Assembly (NCBI GenBank): GCA_904399395.1
Contig: CAJFPJ010000073.1
Coordinates: forward strand, 1-58,121
Length of the DNA stretch: 58,121 nucleotides
Direction of reading: 5' to 3'
From: an uncultured Clostridia bacterium
GTDB lineage: Bacteria > Bacillota > Clostridia > Oscillospirales > Acutalibacteraceae
Positions 35,601 through 43,350 of the stretch are shown piece after piece. Both the position numbers and the translations under genes were made by a program. The stretch's first letter is position 1. Each line of letters begins with the position of its first letter. The notes below the pieces were generated by a model that saw only the letters and a program-made list of their open reading frames with translations, ran no database searches and was not told where the DNA came from.

Positions 35601-36391
35601 CTGGTCTCAAAATAGAGCTTCAGCGCCTCCTCAATGGCATCCGTAACGGCCTTTTTAGAAGCTTCCTCCACCTTGATTTCCGTCAACCTTGTAGAGAAGG
35701 TAGTGTGGCGGCAGTGATCGCTCCAATACGTATCAATCACTCTGAGTTCCGTCACAGAGGGATCCCGCTTTTCTTCGTCCCGGAAATATTCCTGACAGAA
35801 AGCCAGATCCTCCATGCTCATGGCAAAGCCCATGGTGCCGTAATAGGCCTTCAGCTCTTCCTTATTCCAGCCTATGAAGCCTTTCACGCGGGCCACATCC
35901 GGAGGCACATCCGCCTTCATTTCCAGGCTTTCAGGCTTTTCCAGAGATGCCAGACGGCTCTCCACCGGGTTGACCATATAATTTTGAATCTTCTGCAGAT
36001 CTTCCTCTGTGATATCGCCCGCTACGGCCACCACCTTCGCCGTCAGCACTTCGGGTCGTTCACCCTGGGTGAGAAGCTGCACGCACTGGGCTGCAGAATC
36101 CGCCCGCTGGTCATACTGGCCCGGCAGATATTCCATGGCGAACACCTTGTAACCTTCAGGGGCCTCATAGACCTCATCATAGACATTGTCCACATTGGGC
36201 TCGGAAAAGATCGTGGTACGAGCCCGGTCAAATTCTTCCCAGCTGAGCCCTGAAACATCATAGCGGTTCAGCAGCTTCAAATCTGTGATCGAGGATAATC
36301 CCAGATTCCCGATCAGATCCGCCTTGATATGCTGCGCCTCCACATCAAAGCCCGGCTTCTTTTCCACAAATACACGAATAACGTCAGACAT
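32618..36391 (-). CDS. purL: Phosphoribosylformylglycinamidine synthase, single-chain type
   Basis: About 1,257 residues, the long form in which the synthase and glutaminase are one chain (equivalent to PurS-PurL-PurQ). It makes FGAM from FGAR, glutamine and ATP in purine synthesis. Synthase blocks include HNHPTEIEPFGGAATC and GGKDSMSG. The C-terminal glutaminase has the nucleophile Cys in LGICNGFQAL, GTNCEYDT and SHGEGRF. I placed the start at the ATG at 36391 (MSDVIRVF), with GGGGGA just upstream; the frame stays open further but without homology to the family. No other pur gene lies beside it. Confidence 0.95.
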   Translation of the reverse strand: MSDVIRVFVEKKPGFDVEAQHIKADLIGNLGLSSITDLKLLNRYDVSGLSWEEFDRARTTIFSEPNVDNVYDEVYEAPEGYKVFAMEYLPGQYDQRADSAAQCVQLLTQGERPEVLTAKVVAVAGDITEEDLQKIQNYMVNPVESRLASLEKPESLEMKADVPPDVARVKGFIGWNKEELKAYYGTMGFAMSMEDLAFCQEYFRDEEKRDPSVTELRVIDTYWSDHCRHTTFSTRLTEIKVEEASKKAVTDAIEEALKLYFETRDELYGKDTKKPVSLMDMAVIGAKSLRKQGKIPDLDISDEINACSIEVPVTVDGKTEQWLVQFKNETHNHPTEIEPFGGAATCLGGAIRDPLSGRAYVYQAMRVTGSGDPTVPFEKTLKGKLPSRKITTGAAHGYSSYGNQIGLATGQVTELYDAGYVAKRMEIGAVIGASPKSNVVRAVPEAGDVIVLLGGSTGRDGIGGATGSSKAHTEKSVEVCGAEVQKGNPPTERKIQRLFRNPEVSRLIKRCNDFGAGGVCVAIGELAEGLVVNLDKVPKKYEGLDGTELAISESQERMAVVLDKKDVEAFCKASAEENLNAQVVAVVTEEPRLQMEWRGDRIVDIARSFLDTNGVTQNAKVLIEAPDADKNYRELVPEELAGENLAEAFKKNLSRLEVCGQKGLSERFDASIGAATVLMPFAGKYQMTPEEAMVAKLPVDHGETDDATAMSYGYIPGISRFSPFHGAAYAVVESLSKLAAVGADPMTSRLTFQEYFERLHDVPSRWGKPAAALLGALTAQLKLGLPSIGGKDSMSGSFEQLDVPPTLVSFAVAMTKASRTMTAALQKAGSKLVVFPLPENTETLLPDWEKLPGYYEEILSLMEKGDILSASVVKEGGVAAAAAKMAFGNRLGISMDRNMEDHKELFAPVSGTIVAELRAGAAFPASAKAVGDVIEEPVIILVGNRMELSELEETWNGKLESIFPNKAPEVPLTHNVPLWNERSGKSPAIKAAKPRVFIPVFPGTNCEYDTCRAFEKAGADPRVLVVKNLSSAGIEETIDRMEKMIRESQIIMLPGGFSGGDEPDGSGKFIATTFRNPWVAQAVTELLEQRDGLMLGICNGFQALIKLGLVPYGKITKPSEAAPTLTFNTLGRHVSRMVYTRVTSVKSPWFSSVNAGDVFAIPVSHGEGRFVASPGVMEELIQNGQIATQYVDPEGNPSGDILWNPNGSVCAVEGITSPDGRILGKMGHSERKGSHLYGNVPGEKDQKIFESGVAYFK

Positions 36392-36565
36392 AATTTCCCC
36401 CATTTCCGGCCATGAGGCCAAATTTCCGCAATTCCCTGTAAAGCAGCAGCCGTATGCCGGCACGCTGCTAAGGCAAGCGCCGCCCGAGTTTTCAGCAAGC
36501 GGCATATCCCGCCAAGAGGCTGCTGGGAACCGGCACCTCATAAGACGGTTAAAATCTCTAGAAAT

Positions 36566-36594
36566 ATTGTACCATATCCTCCAGCCCCATTAAA
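36566..36594 (-). promoter_or_regulatory. purL promoter
   Basis: On the minus strand an extended -10 TGG-TACAAT (36566-36571) has TTTAAT 17 bp upstream (36589-36594). The leader to purL is about 170 nt; I saw no purine riboswitch in it or PurR box I would trust. Confidence 0.5.
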
Positions 36595-36893
36595 GAGAAA
36601 AGTCCCACAATTTGCGTTCTTTTTCCCACAAGAATTCATAAAAACCTGCAAAAGTTCACCGCGCTTCATTTCAAAAAGAGCAGGAAAGCCCTTGTTTTGA
36701 GTTATGGCGGCCCGTTTCTTGAAGCCATATGATTCCTCTTTCTCATCCTGTGCAGAAGCTAACAAGAGTCTCTTTACATTAGCACCTGATCACCACTACT
36801 GGTGGGAGGACTTAAAAAATGCCTTCATTATGATATATCCATTCTTCCTAAAATCATCTGAAAAAATGAATTGGATTTTTTCACTTTTGTCCT
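36595..36893. other. Gap between purL and the MATE pseudogene
   Basis: About 300 bp of AT-rich sequence. Short open frames exist on both strands but none has a ribosome binding site or a recognisable product. I see nothing functional in it apart from the promoters at its edges. Confidence 0.4.
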
Positions 36894-36922
36894 TTGAAAG
36901 TAAAAGAGGATTCCGCTATACT
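36894..36922 (+). promoter_or_regulatory. Promoter of the MATE pseudogene
   Basis: TTGAAA at 36894-36899 and TATACT at 36917-36922, 17 bp apart. Transcription would start about 5 bases before a terminator-like hairpin. Confidence 0.7.
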
Positions 36923-36931
36923 TTGTAAGTA

Positions 36932-36980
36932 ACGTGTAGCACTTAACTGCGTAAATCCAGTGAAGGGCTACACGTTTTTT
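36932..36980 (+). terminator. Leader hairpin with U-tract (possible attenuator)
   Basis: ACGTGTAGC at 36932-36940 pairs perfectly with GCTACACGT at 36967-36975, followed by TTTTT. It lies between the promoter and the GGAGGC ribosome binding site of the MATE pseudogene, so it would end most transcripts unless another structure competes. Confidence 0.65.
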
Positions 36981-37003
36981 ATTTTACAGAGGAGGCAAAA
37001 GAA

Positions 37004-38398
37004 ATGGTAACGGAAAAAGAAGCAGACCGCAGAATGGGGACGGAACCTGTTGGAAAGCTGATGATGAGAATAGGCCTTCCCATTGTGTTTTCTATGATGC
37101 TTCAGGCTTTTTATAATAGCCTATCTTTCTAATATGAAGGAAGCAGGCGAAGAAGCCTTAAAGGCTCTCGGGCTGGCATTTCCCGTCCAGCTGCTGATGA
37201 TTGCAATAGCTGTCGGAACAGGGGTGGGCGCAAACGCGATGATTTCCAGAGCTATGGGGCAGGGAGACAGAAAAAAGGCCAGCTAGGCAGCCGGAAACGC
37301 CGTGTGTATGGGAATACTTATCTGTATTATATTTCTGCTGTTTGGTTTTTCGGAGTGCCGCTGTATGTAGGTTCCCAAAATACCAGCGGTACCATCAGTC
37401 AGACTGTGCTTTCCATAACGGTGGATTACTTACAGATCTGCTGCTGCATTTCTTTCGGCATCATTTTCTTTTCTATCTATGAAAAAATCCTGCAAGCAAT
37501 GGGCCGCTCTCTGTATTCTACCATCGCCCAGATCAGCGGCGCAGTAGTGAATATTATCCTGGACCCCATTATGATTTACGGATGGCTCGGTTGCCCTGAG
37601 ATGGGTGTCAGGGGCGCCGCATATGCCACAGTCATCGGCCAGATCGTCTCCGGTGTAATGGTATTTATTTTCCACATAAAACTGAATGTAGAACTGGACA
37701 AGGGCATTACGTATTGTAAGCCTCAAGGAAAAATTTTACGGGATATTTATGCGGTGGGTCTTCCGGCAATTCTTTCACAGGCATTGCTCACTGTGATGAC
37801 CTATGGTCTGAATATTATTTTAGGTCAGCTTCCAGCAGTGGGGGAAAACGCCGTTACCGTATACGGGCTTTACTGCAAGATCCAGCAATTGGTCATCTTT
37901 GCCTCCGTAGGCGTTCGAGATGCTATCACGCCGATTGTTTCTTTCAGCTACGGCATGGGAAATAAGAAGCGCATCAGAGAGGGCATCAAGGATGGTATGA
38001 TTTTCACATTGATACTAATGGCCGTCGGATTAGTGGCGATAGAACTTTTTGCAGAACCCCTGACCAGATTTTTCTCTCTTTCGGATGTGACCTATACTAT
38101 GTGCATAGATTGCATGCGGATCGTATCCCTAGCATTTATTTTTGCCGGGCTGTGTATTGCTTTCCAAGGGGTGTTTCAGGCTATCGAGGGAGGATTACAA
38201 TCCTTGCTGATTTCTGTGGGCCGTCAAGTGCTCTTTATCCTTCCCATAGCCTGGTTTATAGGAAAATTTGTAATAGAAGCGGAGAATGTGCAGGTCATAT
38301 GGTGGACTTTCCTAATAGGAGAAGCTATTACCTTGATTTGCGCCATATGCATGTATGTCTGTACAACAAAGAAAAAAATCAACGCCCTTAAAAGCTGA
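37004..38398 (+). pseudogene. MATE-family multidrug exporter, degraded
   Basis: Three blocks of one MATE protein lie in different frames. The N-terminus (MVTEKEADRR to MLQAFYN) runs from an ATG at 37004 with a GGAGGC site, and stops at 37130 after what looks like a deletion that removed the expected IVDS-type segment. The next block (SNMKEAGEEAL to GQGDRKKAS) is in another frame and meets a TAG at 37284 where CAG is expected. The frame shifts back near 37344, in a run of T, and stays open to 38398 with the rest of the membrane protein. At least three disruptions make a sequencing error unlikely as the sole cause. Promoter and leader look intact. Confidence 0.85.
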
Positions 38399-38643
38399 TA
38401 TAGCCGCAAAAACAGGTTGCCGGTAGCATACCGGTTACTATACGAAGGGTAATTTCCATTGTGTCATAAAGCGTATATAGCCTCACTATTTCCAGTGGCT
38501 TGAAACGCACCTGCCATTTTACAAGCCCCAGAGATTTGAATTTGATACCACCTAAAGCTTCTGTTTAAAATTTATTTTTGCTTTACTGTAAGATCTCTGC
38601 CGGCAGATTTGATGATTTTCCGCTAAATTCTATTTCGCAGTAT
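38399..38643. other. Gap after the MATE pseudogene
   Basis: About 245 bp between the pseudogene and the YitT terminator. It holds a weak CCGGTAGC/ACCGGT inverted repeat near 38420 and no gene that I can support. Confidence 0.35.
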
Positions 38644-38680
38644 AAAAGCCCGATGCAGGAAAAATTTGCACCGGGCTTTT
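38644..38680. terminator. Intrinsic terminator after the YitT gene
   Basis: AAAAGCCCG-A-TGCA at 38644-38657 pairs with TGCA-C-CGGGCTTTT at 38667-38680. It lies 19 bp past the end of the minus-strand YitT gene. Confidence 0.8.
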
Positions 38681-38698
38681 CATATTCTATTTCTATAT

Positions 38699-39343
38699 TC
38701 AACTCACGATTTTCGCTTTCACGTCTTCTCCCTTTTTTCCTTTTTGGTTCGACATCCTGCCTATAATCCAAGAGGAAATCGTCACCGTAACCAAAGAACA
38801 AAGAATATTTAAAACAGGGATATACGTGAGAGACAAAGCTAACACAATGAGATCACAAACAAGATACATTTTGCCGACATTTTTCTTCGTCACATGAGCA
38901 AGCACCAAGGCCAATGCATCGTCTCCACTGGGAGCTATGCCCATGCGCACTACCAGGCCTACTCCTATACCGACAAACAATGCCCCCACTATCGCAGCCA
39001 GAAGAGGCCACTGCGCCATGCTGGGAAGTATGGGAGGGAACAATTCCCAAAGCCCGTAGATGAGGGAATAGACCACTGCAGCTATGAGGGAATCCAGCAG
39101 AAATGCCTTTCCCAGAAATTTAAAGCCCACTGCATAACAAAGCACATTGAGAATAAAGCTTCCTGCTGAGGGGCTCAAACTCAGCCAATGATCCAGAAAA
39201 AGCGTCATTCCCAGAACGCCGCCCTCCGTCACATGACACTGCTCGTGGACATTGTAAAGCCCAAAAGACAGAATAGCACAGCCAAGGATCATAATCCCGT
39301 ATTTTTGCAAAGCGTGTTTGATTGCTTCGCGGTTGGAAAACAT
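38699..39343 (-). CDS. YitT-like (DUF161) membrane protein
   Basis: 214 residues with about five or six hydrophobic helices. The segments ILSFGLYNVHEQCHVTEGG and GIAPSGDDALALVLA fit the YitT/YczE group of membrane proteins of unknown transport function. It lacks the C-terminal cytoplasmic DUF2179 domain of full-length YitT proteins, ending instead in a short basic tail. AAAGGA precedes the ATG. It lies downstream of the metal importer, separated by 84 bp; cotranscription is possible but not shown. Confidence 0.78.
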   Translation of the reverse strand: MFSNREAIKHALQKYGIMILGCAILSFGLYNVHEQCHVTEGGVLGMTLFLDHWLSLSPSAGSFILNVLCYAVGFKFLGKAFLLDSLIAAVVYSLIYGLWELFPPILPSMAQWPLLAAIVGALFVGIGVGLVVRMGIAPSGDDALALVLAHVTKKNVGKMYLVCDLIVLALSLTYIPVLNILCSLVTVTISSWIIGRMSNQKGKKGEDVKAKIVS

Positions 39344-39427
39344 TATAACACATCCTTTTCCTCTCTACTATATCAGAAAAGGATACAGGAAGCAAGGGCC
39401 AGCCCGGCCTCTGCAAAGAGCATTTTC

Positions 39428-40285
39428 TCAGAGAACCTTTCCCCCTGCACGGCCCAGTCTGCCTGCAAGGAATGTGACAAAAAAGATTACTGCAGCTGTT
39501 AGGACAATGGTCCCTCCTGCAGCCGTCCCCAGATAATAGGAAAGAATCAGGCCCGTCACGCCGGATACCATGGAAATCAGCACACTGAGAAAATGATAGG
39601 AACGCATGGAACGGGCGATATTTCGGGCCGAGGCCGCCGGAAGCACCAAAAGAGAATTGATGATGAGGAGCCCCACCCACTTGATGGAAACCGTCACCAG
39701 AACGGCCACCACAATAACAAAGAGCTTTTCCGTAAGGCCAACAGGAATGCGCTTGCTGGCTGCCAGATCAGGGTTCAGGCCCGTGAGCAGCCATTTGTTG
39801 AATACCAACACCCACAGAACAATCACAAGAAGCAAAACTACAGCCAAAAGGGCGATTTCACTGCCGCTGACCGTTAGGATATCCCCAATCAGATATGCGG
39901 AATATTTGGCAAAGCCCCCCGTGGCGGAGAGCAGAACTACACCCAACGCCAAGCCTGTGCTGGAAAAAACGCCGATGATCGTATCGGAAGAGGAAACACC
40001 CGAACCCATGACCGCTGAAATACAAAGAGCAAATAAAAGAGAAAACCCCATCATGGAAAGAAGATAATCATCCACCCCCATAAGGACGCCGATGGCAATG
40101 CCTGTAAGGGCGGAATGCCCCAGAGCATCCGAAAAAAAGCTCATGCGGTTATTGACCACCATCGTGCCTACCAGGCCGAAAAGAGGCGTTATAAGAAGCA
40201 CTGCCAGAAAGGCATTCTTCATAAAATCAAACTCCGTCCATTCAAAAGGAAGGAGCATATCAATCAAACTGTAAAGAAATTCCAT
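39428..40285 (-). CDS. Metal ABC transporter permease (ZnuB type)
   Basis: ABC-3 family permease of about 285 residues with eight or so membrane helices, carrying typical segments such as NAFLAVLLITPLFGLVGTMVV, DALGHSALTGIAIG and VKWVGLLIINSLLVLPAA. It forms the membrane channel for zinc or manganese uptake with the ATPase upstream and the lipoprotein. The ATG at 40285 overlaps the ATPase stop codon (TGATG), so the two are translationally coupled; a GTG one codon earlier is also open. Zinc is favoured by the operator upstream of the operon. Confidence 0.92.
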   Translation of the reverse strand: MEFLYSLIDMLLPFEWTEFDFMKNAFLAVLLITPLFGLVGTMVVNNRMSFFSDALGHSALTGIAIGVLMGVDDYLLSMMGFSLLFALCISAVMGSGVSSSDTIIGVFSSTGLALGVVLLSATGGFAKYSAYLIGDILTVSGSEIALLAVVLLLVIVLWVLVFNKWLLTGLNPDLAASKRIPVGLTEKLFVIVVAVLVTVSIKWVGLLIINSLLVLPAASARNIARSMRSYHFLSVLISMVSGVTGLILSYYLGTAAGGTIVLTAAVIFFVTFLAGRLGRAGGKVL

Positions 40286-41133
40286 CACTTCACTCCTCCC
40301 TTTCTGCCGGGCAGACCAAAGGTTTCTTCAACAAGGCGGGAAGCCATCACCTGGCCGGCCTCTCCCTCCAGAAGAACGGTTTTATCCAGCAGCGCAGCCC
40401 GGGTGGCAAACTGCTCCACATGGGCCAAGTCGTGGGATACCAACAGCACGGGCATATGATACTGGCGGCGCAGAGAGGATACCAAGTCATAAAAAACCTC
40501 CGTGCCCTGCCTGTCCATAGCAGAAACAGGCTCGTCCAGCAGAAGCAGATCGGGCAAAGGTTCCAGAGCAAAAGCCAGAAGGACCCTTTGAAGCTCCCCG
40601 CCGGAAAGATCCCCCAGCCGCTTTTTCAAAAGGTCGGCGGAAGCGCCCACTCTTTTCAGCAAAACCTCTGCCTTTTCTATAGCATTCCTTTTGTGGCCCA
40701 GCCATACGGGGAATCGGGAAAAATTGGCGCAGAGCATATCCGCCGCCGTCATGGGAGATGTGCGGTCAAACACCAGATTCTGAGGAACATAGCCGATTTT
40801 TGGTTTCAGGATAGGCTCCCCCCGATGATTTGTGTATGAGATGGTACCCGTATATGGGATCCTTCCCAGAATTGCCTTGAGCAGAGTGGATTTTCCCGCT
40901 CCGTTGCGACCGATGATCGCCATGATCTCCCCATGGGTCACTTTTAAATGGATATGCTCTAAAATGAAGCCATCCTTTTTGCGCACACTGAGATCCCGAA
41001 TCTCCATGCTGCATTTGCAGTCCACACAATTACAGCCTGCTATCTCACAAGAGCTGCAGCCGCAGGTTGGGCTATGGACATGCCCTCCCCTCTCCAAATT
41101 TCTATTCCGGGGCGGGATCGTTCTCTTTTGCAT
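40285..41133 (-). CDS. Metal ABC transporter ATPase (ZnuC type) with Cys-rich N-terminus
   Basis: 282 residues. The ATPase domain has Walker A GRNGAGKST (75-83), signature LSGGE (176-180) and Walker B LLLLDE (196-201). Ahead of it is an extension with His18, His20 and seven cysteines (24, 26, 29, 34, 36, 39, 41) in CGCSSC, CNCVDC, CKC. Usual ZnuC/AdcC proteins start directly at the ATPase. AAGGA lies about 11 bases before the ATG at 41133, whereas the internal ATG at 41007 has no site, so the extension is probably translated. It may sense or hand over metal (inference). It is followed by the permease. Confidence 0.92.
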   Translation of the reverse strand: MQKRTIPPRNRNLERGGHVHSPTCGCSSCEIAGCNCVDCKCSMEIRDLSVRKKDGFILEHIHLKVTHGEIMAIIGRNGAGKSTLLKAILGRIPYTGTISYTNHRGEPILKPKIGYVPQNLVFDRTSPMTAADMLCANFSRFPVWLGHKRNAIEKAEVLLKRVGASADLLKKRLGDLSGGELQRVLLAFALEPLPDLLLLDEPVSAMDRQGTEVFYDLVSSLRRQYHMPVLLVSHDLAHVEQFATRAALLDKTVLLEGEAGQVMASRLVEETFGLPGRKGGVK

Positions 41134-41254
41134 ATTCGTTCATCCTTCCAACTGGCTATATATTCCCGATTCCGATTCTGTTTCTATCTGTAAGGCTGCG
41201 GACCATTCCCCCTGCCGACTTTCGGCTGTTTCCTGCAATCCCGGAAACACAGGC

Positions 41255-42229
41255 CTATCCGCCCTGCACAAGGGCCAGTTTCAGTGTTTCCAGATTCTGT
41301 TCCATAGCCCGCAGATATGCATCCGGGTCGTTCTCCCCCGTGGTGGCGGGATCCAGAAAGTACATGTTGGCTCCGCTTTCCGCAGCTACAATATTGGCCG
41401 CGCTCTCAGAATACTGGGGTTCCGCAAAAACAGCCTTCACATCTGTTTCCTGAATTAATCGGATGGTATCCGCCAGTTCCTTTGCGCTGGGCTGACTGTC
41501 CGGTTCCCGATTGATAACTTTCACGATTTCCAGATCGAATTCTTCCGCAAAATACGGGAACGCCTCATGAAAGGTAATGATTCGTTTATCGGAAACGCCA
41601 TCCAAAGCCCGGTGCATTTCATCCCGCAGGGAAAAGAGCTTTGCCCGGTAGATTTCCGCATTTTCCAAATACTCCTGGGCATGCTCCGGATCCGCTTCCG
41701 CCAGCCCACGGGCTATGGTGCGCACCTCTGCCGCCGCATTGGTTATGCTCACCCACACGTGGGGATTCATTTCTTCCTCTGCGTGGTCGTGTTCCTCTTC
41801 CTCATCATGGCTGTGACCTTCCTCCGCACATAGAAGAGGAATTCCCTCACTGGCGGTGATGACCGGCAGATCCGGCAGCTGCTGGAAAACCTTATCCATA
41901 AAGCTTTCCATGCCGGCCCCATTGATCACAAAAGCGTCTGCTTTCTGCAGATTCTGCATATCCCGGCTCTGCAGCTGATAATCGTGCAGACACCCTGTCT
42001 GCTGGCCCGCCATATTATCCACCTGCACACTGTCTATACCATTTGTTATATTGATCGTCATAATATACATGGGGTAAAACGACGTGACAATACGAAAGGA
42101 ATTTTCCTCTTCTTGCTCTCCCGTTTCCCGGATAGAACACCCGGCCACAGAGACAAGAAAAAAAGCAGCGCTGCACAAAAGCGCCGCAAACCGTCTTTTG
42201 AAGCTTCCTCCTTTTTCTCTGTTTCCCAT
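41255..42229 (-). CDS. Metal ABC transporter substrate-binding lipoprotein (ZnuA type)
   Basis: Cluster A-1 solute-binding protein. A signal peptide ends in a lipobox (VSVAGC), the Cys being residue 31 from the ATG at 42229. A His/Asp/Glu-rich loop (GHSHDEEEEHDHAEEE) precedes NPHVWVS, as in zinc-specific ZnuA/AdcA proteins. Other metal ligands are likely in ITFHEAFPYFA and the C-terminal region. Start: the frame is open to a TTG at 42301, but that TTG has no properly spaced site, and the shorter start gives a normal signal peptide; neither has a strong ribosome binding site, so this is uncertain. First gene of the import operon. Confidence 0.93.
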   Translation of the reverse strand: MGNREKGGSFKRRFAALLCSAAFFLVSVAGCSIRETGEQEEENSFRIVTSFYPMYIMTINITNGIDSVQVDNMAGQQTGCLHDYQLQSRDMQNLQKADAFVINGAGMESFMDKVFQQLPDLPVITASEGIPLLCAEEGHSHDEEEEHDHAEEEMNPHVWVSITNAAAEVRTIARGLAEADPEHAQEYLENAEIYRAKLFSLRDEMHRALDGVSDKRIITFHEAFPYFAEEFDLEIVKVINREPDSQPSAKELADTIRLIQETDVKAVFAEPQYSESAANIVAAESGANMYFLDPATTGENDPDAYLRAMEQNLETLKLALVQGG

Positions 42230-42359
42230 AGATACGCGTGATTTATCTTCTTTTCTCCAAAGCTCCCACAGCTTTGCATTATAGAGTTTCAATTGCTTCA
42301 ACCTTCCCTGTCTTCGCCAACAGTTTTCATATGCATTGACAGCTGCTGCCTATCCTTCT

Positions 42360-42380
42360 AAATGCAAATGATTTGCATTT
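42360..42380 (-). promoter_or_regulatory. Zur-like 7-1-7 operator
   Basis: A perfect palindrome whose core is TGCAAAT-G-ATTTGCA (42363-42377), extended by AAA/TTT on both sides. The 7-1-7 form is that of Fur-family sites. It begins 3 bp downstream of the -10 element of the metal importer promoter and so covers the transcription start, the position of a repressor. The importer content points to Zur; the regulator itself is not in the window. Confidence 0.65.
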
Positions 42381-42383
42381 ACT

Positions 42384-42412
42384 ATTGTATTTCACCACTG
42401 GGCGGCTGTCAA
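42384..42412 (-). promoter_or_regulatory. Promoter of the metal importer operon
   Basis: On the minus strand TTGACA (42407-42412) and TACAAT (42384-42389) are 17 bp apart. The 5' leader to the lipoprotein gene is about 150 nt. Confidence 0.8.
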
Positions 42413-42696
42413 GAAAAATCTGGCGAAAGCAAGGGATTCTGCAAACGAAGCTTCCTAAATCCGGTTATGCATTCCTATGCCTATACATATCTTCCAGGAA
42501 TTGAGAAAGAGCCGCCAATAAATATAAACACCAAGGCCGTTGACTAGGCGGCAGGGCAGTATCACAGGCCCAATATTATATTTCACACGCTACACGAGAG
42601 ATTTTCTCTTCTATCTTCTCAGCAGTATACGGCCATTAAATAGTTCTCCGAGGAATTTCATGTCAGGAGGATTCCAGAATATCCGGAGAATATAAA
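42413..42696. other. Gap between the metal importer and the GNAT gene
   Basis: About 280 bp without a gene that I can support. I see no promoter pointing to the right and no repeat. Confidence 0.4.
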
Positions 42697-42735
42697 AAGA
42701 GGCGTACTGCGCAAATACACTGCAGTATGCCTCTT
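42697..42735. terminator. Intrinsic terminator of the TIM-barrel/manA/GNAT operon
   Basis: AAGAGGCGTACTGC at 42697-42710 pairs with GCAGTATGCCTCTT at 42722-42735 with one G-U pair. It lies 25 bp past the GNAT stop codon, and the minus direction ends in U's. Confidence 0.82.
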
Positions 42736-42759
42736 CCCATGGTTTGAAACAAAAAGATT

Positions 42760-43350
42760 TTACTTTGTCTTCAGATAGAAATACAACGCCTTCTCCCCTG
42801 CGTAAGGGCCTGTATACACCCGCGTATCCACACCTCCCAGTTCAAAACCATACCGCAGATAAAATCGGCAGGCCAGAAGGTTCCAATCCTGTGTTTCCAG
42901 CGAAATGCCGGAAAGACCCGTTTCCTTGCTCCATCTTACGGCTGCGTCCATTAATCTTCTTCCTATGCCGCAGCCCCGGAAAGCCCTGTCCACAGTTACA
43001 TCCTCAATAAAGCCATTTCCATTCCAGCGCTTTGCCACCCGGATATAGCCTACGCATTTTCCTTTGTACAGAGCAAGAAAAGCAGCTTTGTCAGGCTGTT
43101 CCACATATTTATCCGGATCGTATTCATCATCCGGATAGCTCCGCGTCTCTATACTCTCAAAAACTTCTTCGGAAACGTCCCACTGTTCTCCGTTAAAATG
43201 AGGGATAAGTCTCCCTATAACATCGATAGGCTGCCCCGGGTGCGGAAGCAGCCTCGTCAGGTTTCCCTCAAGCCTTATGACGCGGGTGGAATCCGATATT
43301 ACCCCATATTCAGCACCCCCGATCAGAAAATTTAGTTTACAGTCGATCAT
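42760..43350 (-). CDS. GNAT-family N-acetyltransferase
   Basis: 196 residues with a GNAT core: VTVDRAFRGCGIGRRLMDAA holds the acetyl-CoA pyrophosphate loop (R-G-C-G-I-G), followed by SLETQDWNLLACRFYLRYGFE. The N-terminal ~60 residues are extra. Substrate unknown. Its ATG overlaps the manA stop codon (TAATG), so its translation is coupled to manA; a link to sugar metabolism is only contextual. Similar GNAT proteins include streptothricin acetyltransferase relatives, but I see no reason to call it resistance. Confidence 0.82.
   Translation of the reverse strand: MIDCKLNFLIGGAEYGVISDSTRVIRLEGNLTRLLPHPGQPIDVIGRLIPHFNGEQWDVSEEVFESIETRSYPDDEYDPDKYVEQPDKAAFLALYKGKCVGYIRVAKRWNGNGFIEDVTVDRAFRGCGIGRRLMDAAVRWSKETGLSGISLETQDWNLLACRFYLRYGFELGGVDTRVYTGPYAGEKALYFYLKTK

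Noticed and set aside
32570-36253. Two very long open frames on the plus strand antisense to purL (about 596 and 570 codons)
   Set aside because: They mirror the codon structure of purL, have no ribosome binding site and encode His/Gln/Leu-rich sequence without recognisable domains.
36538-36765. A 75-codon minus-strand frame upstream of purL
   Set aside because: It covers the purL promoter, has no ribosome binding site and its product has no family resemblance.
36923-37003. A guanidine (ykkC-type) or other known riboswitch before the MATE gene
   Set aside because: The leader is too short and lacks the conserved sequence blocks of those families; only one hairpin with a U-tract is visible.
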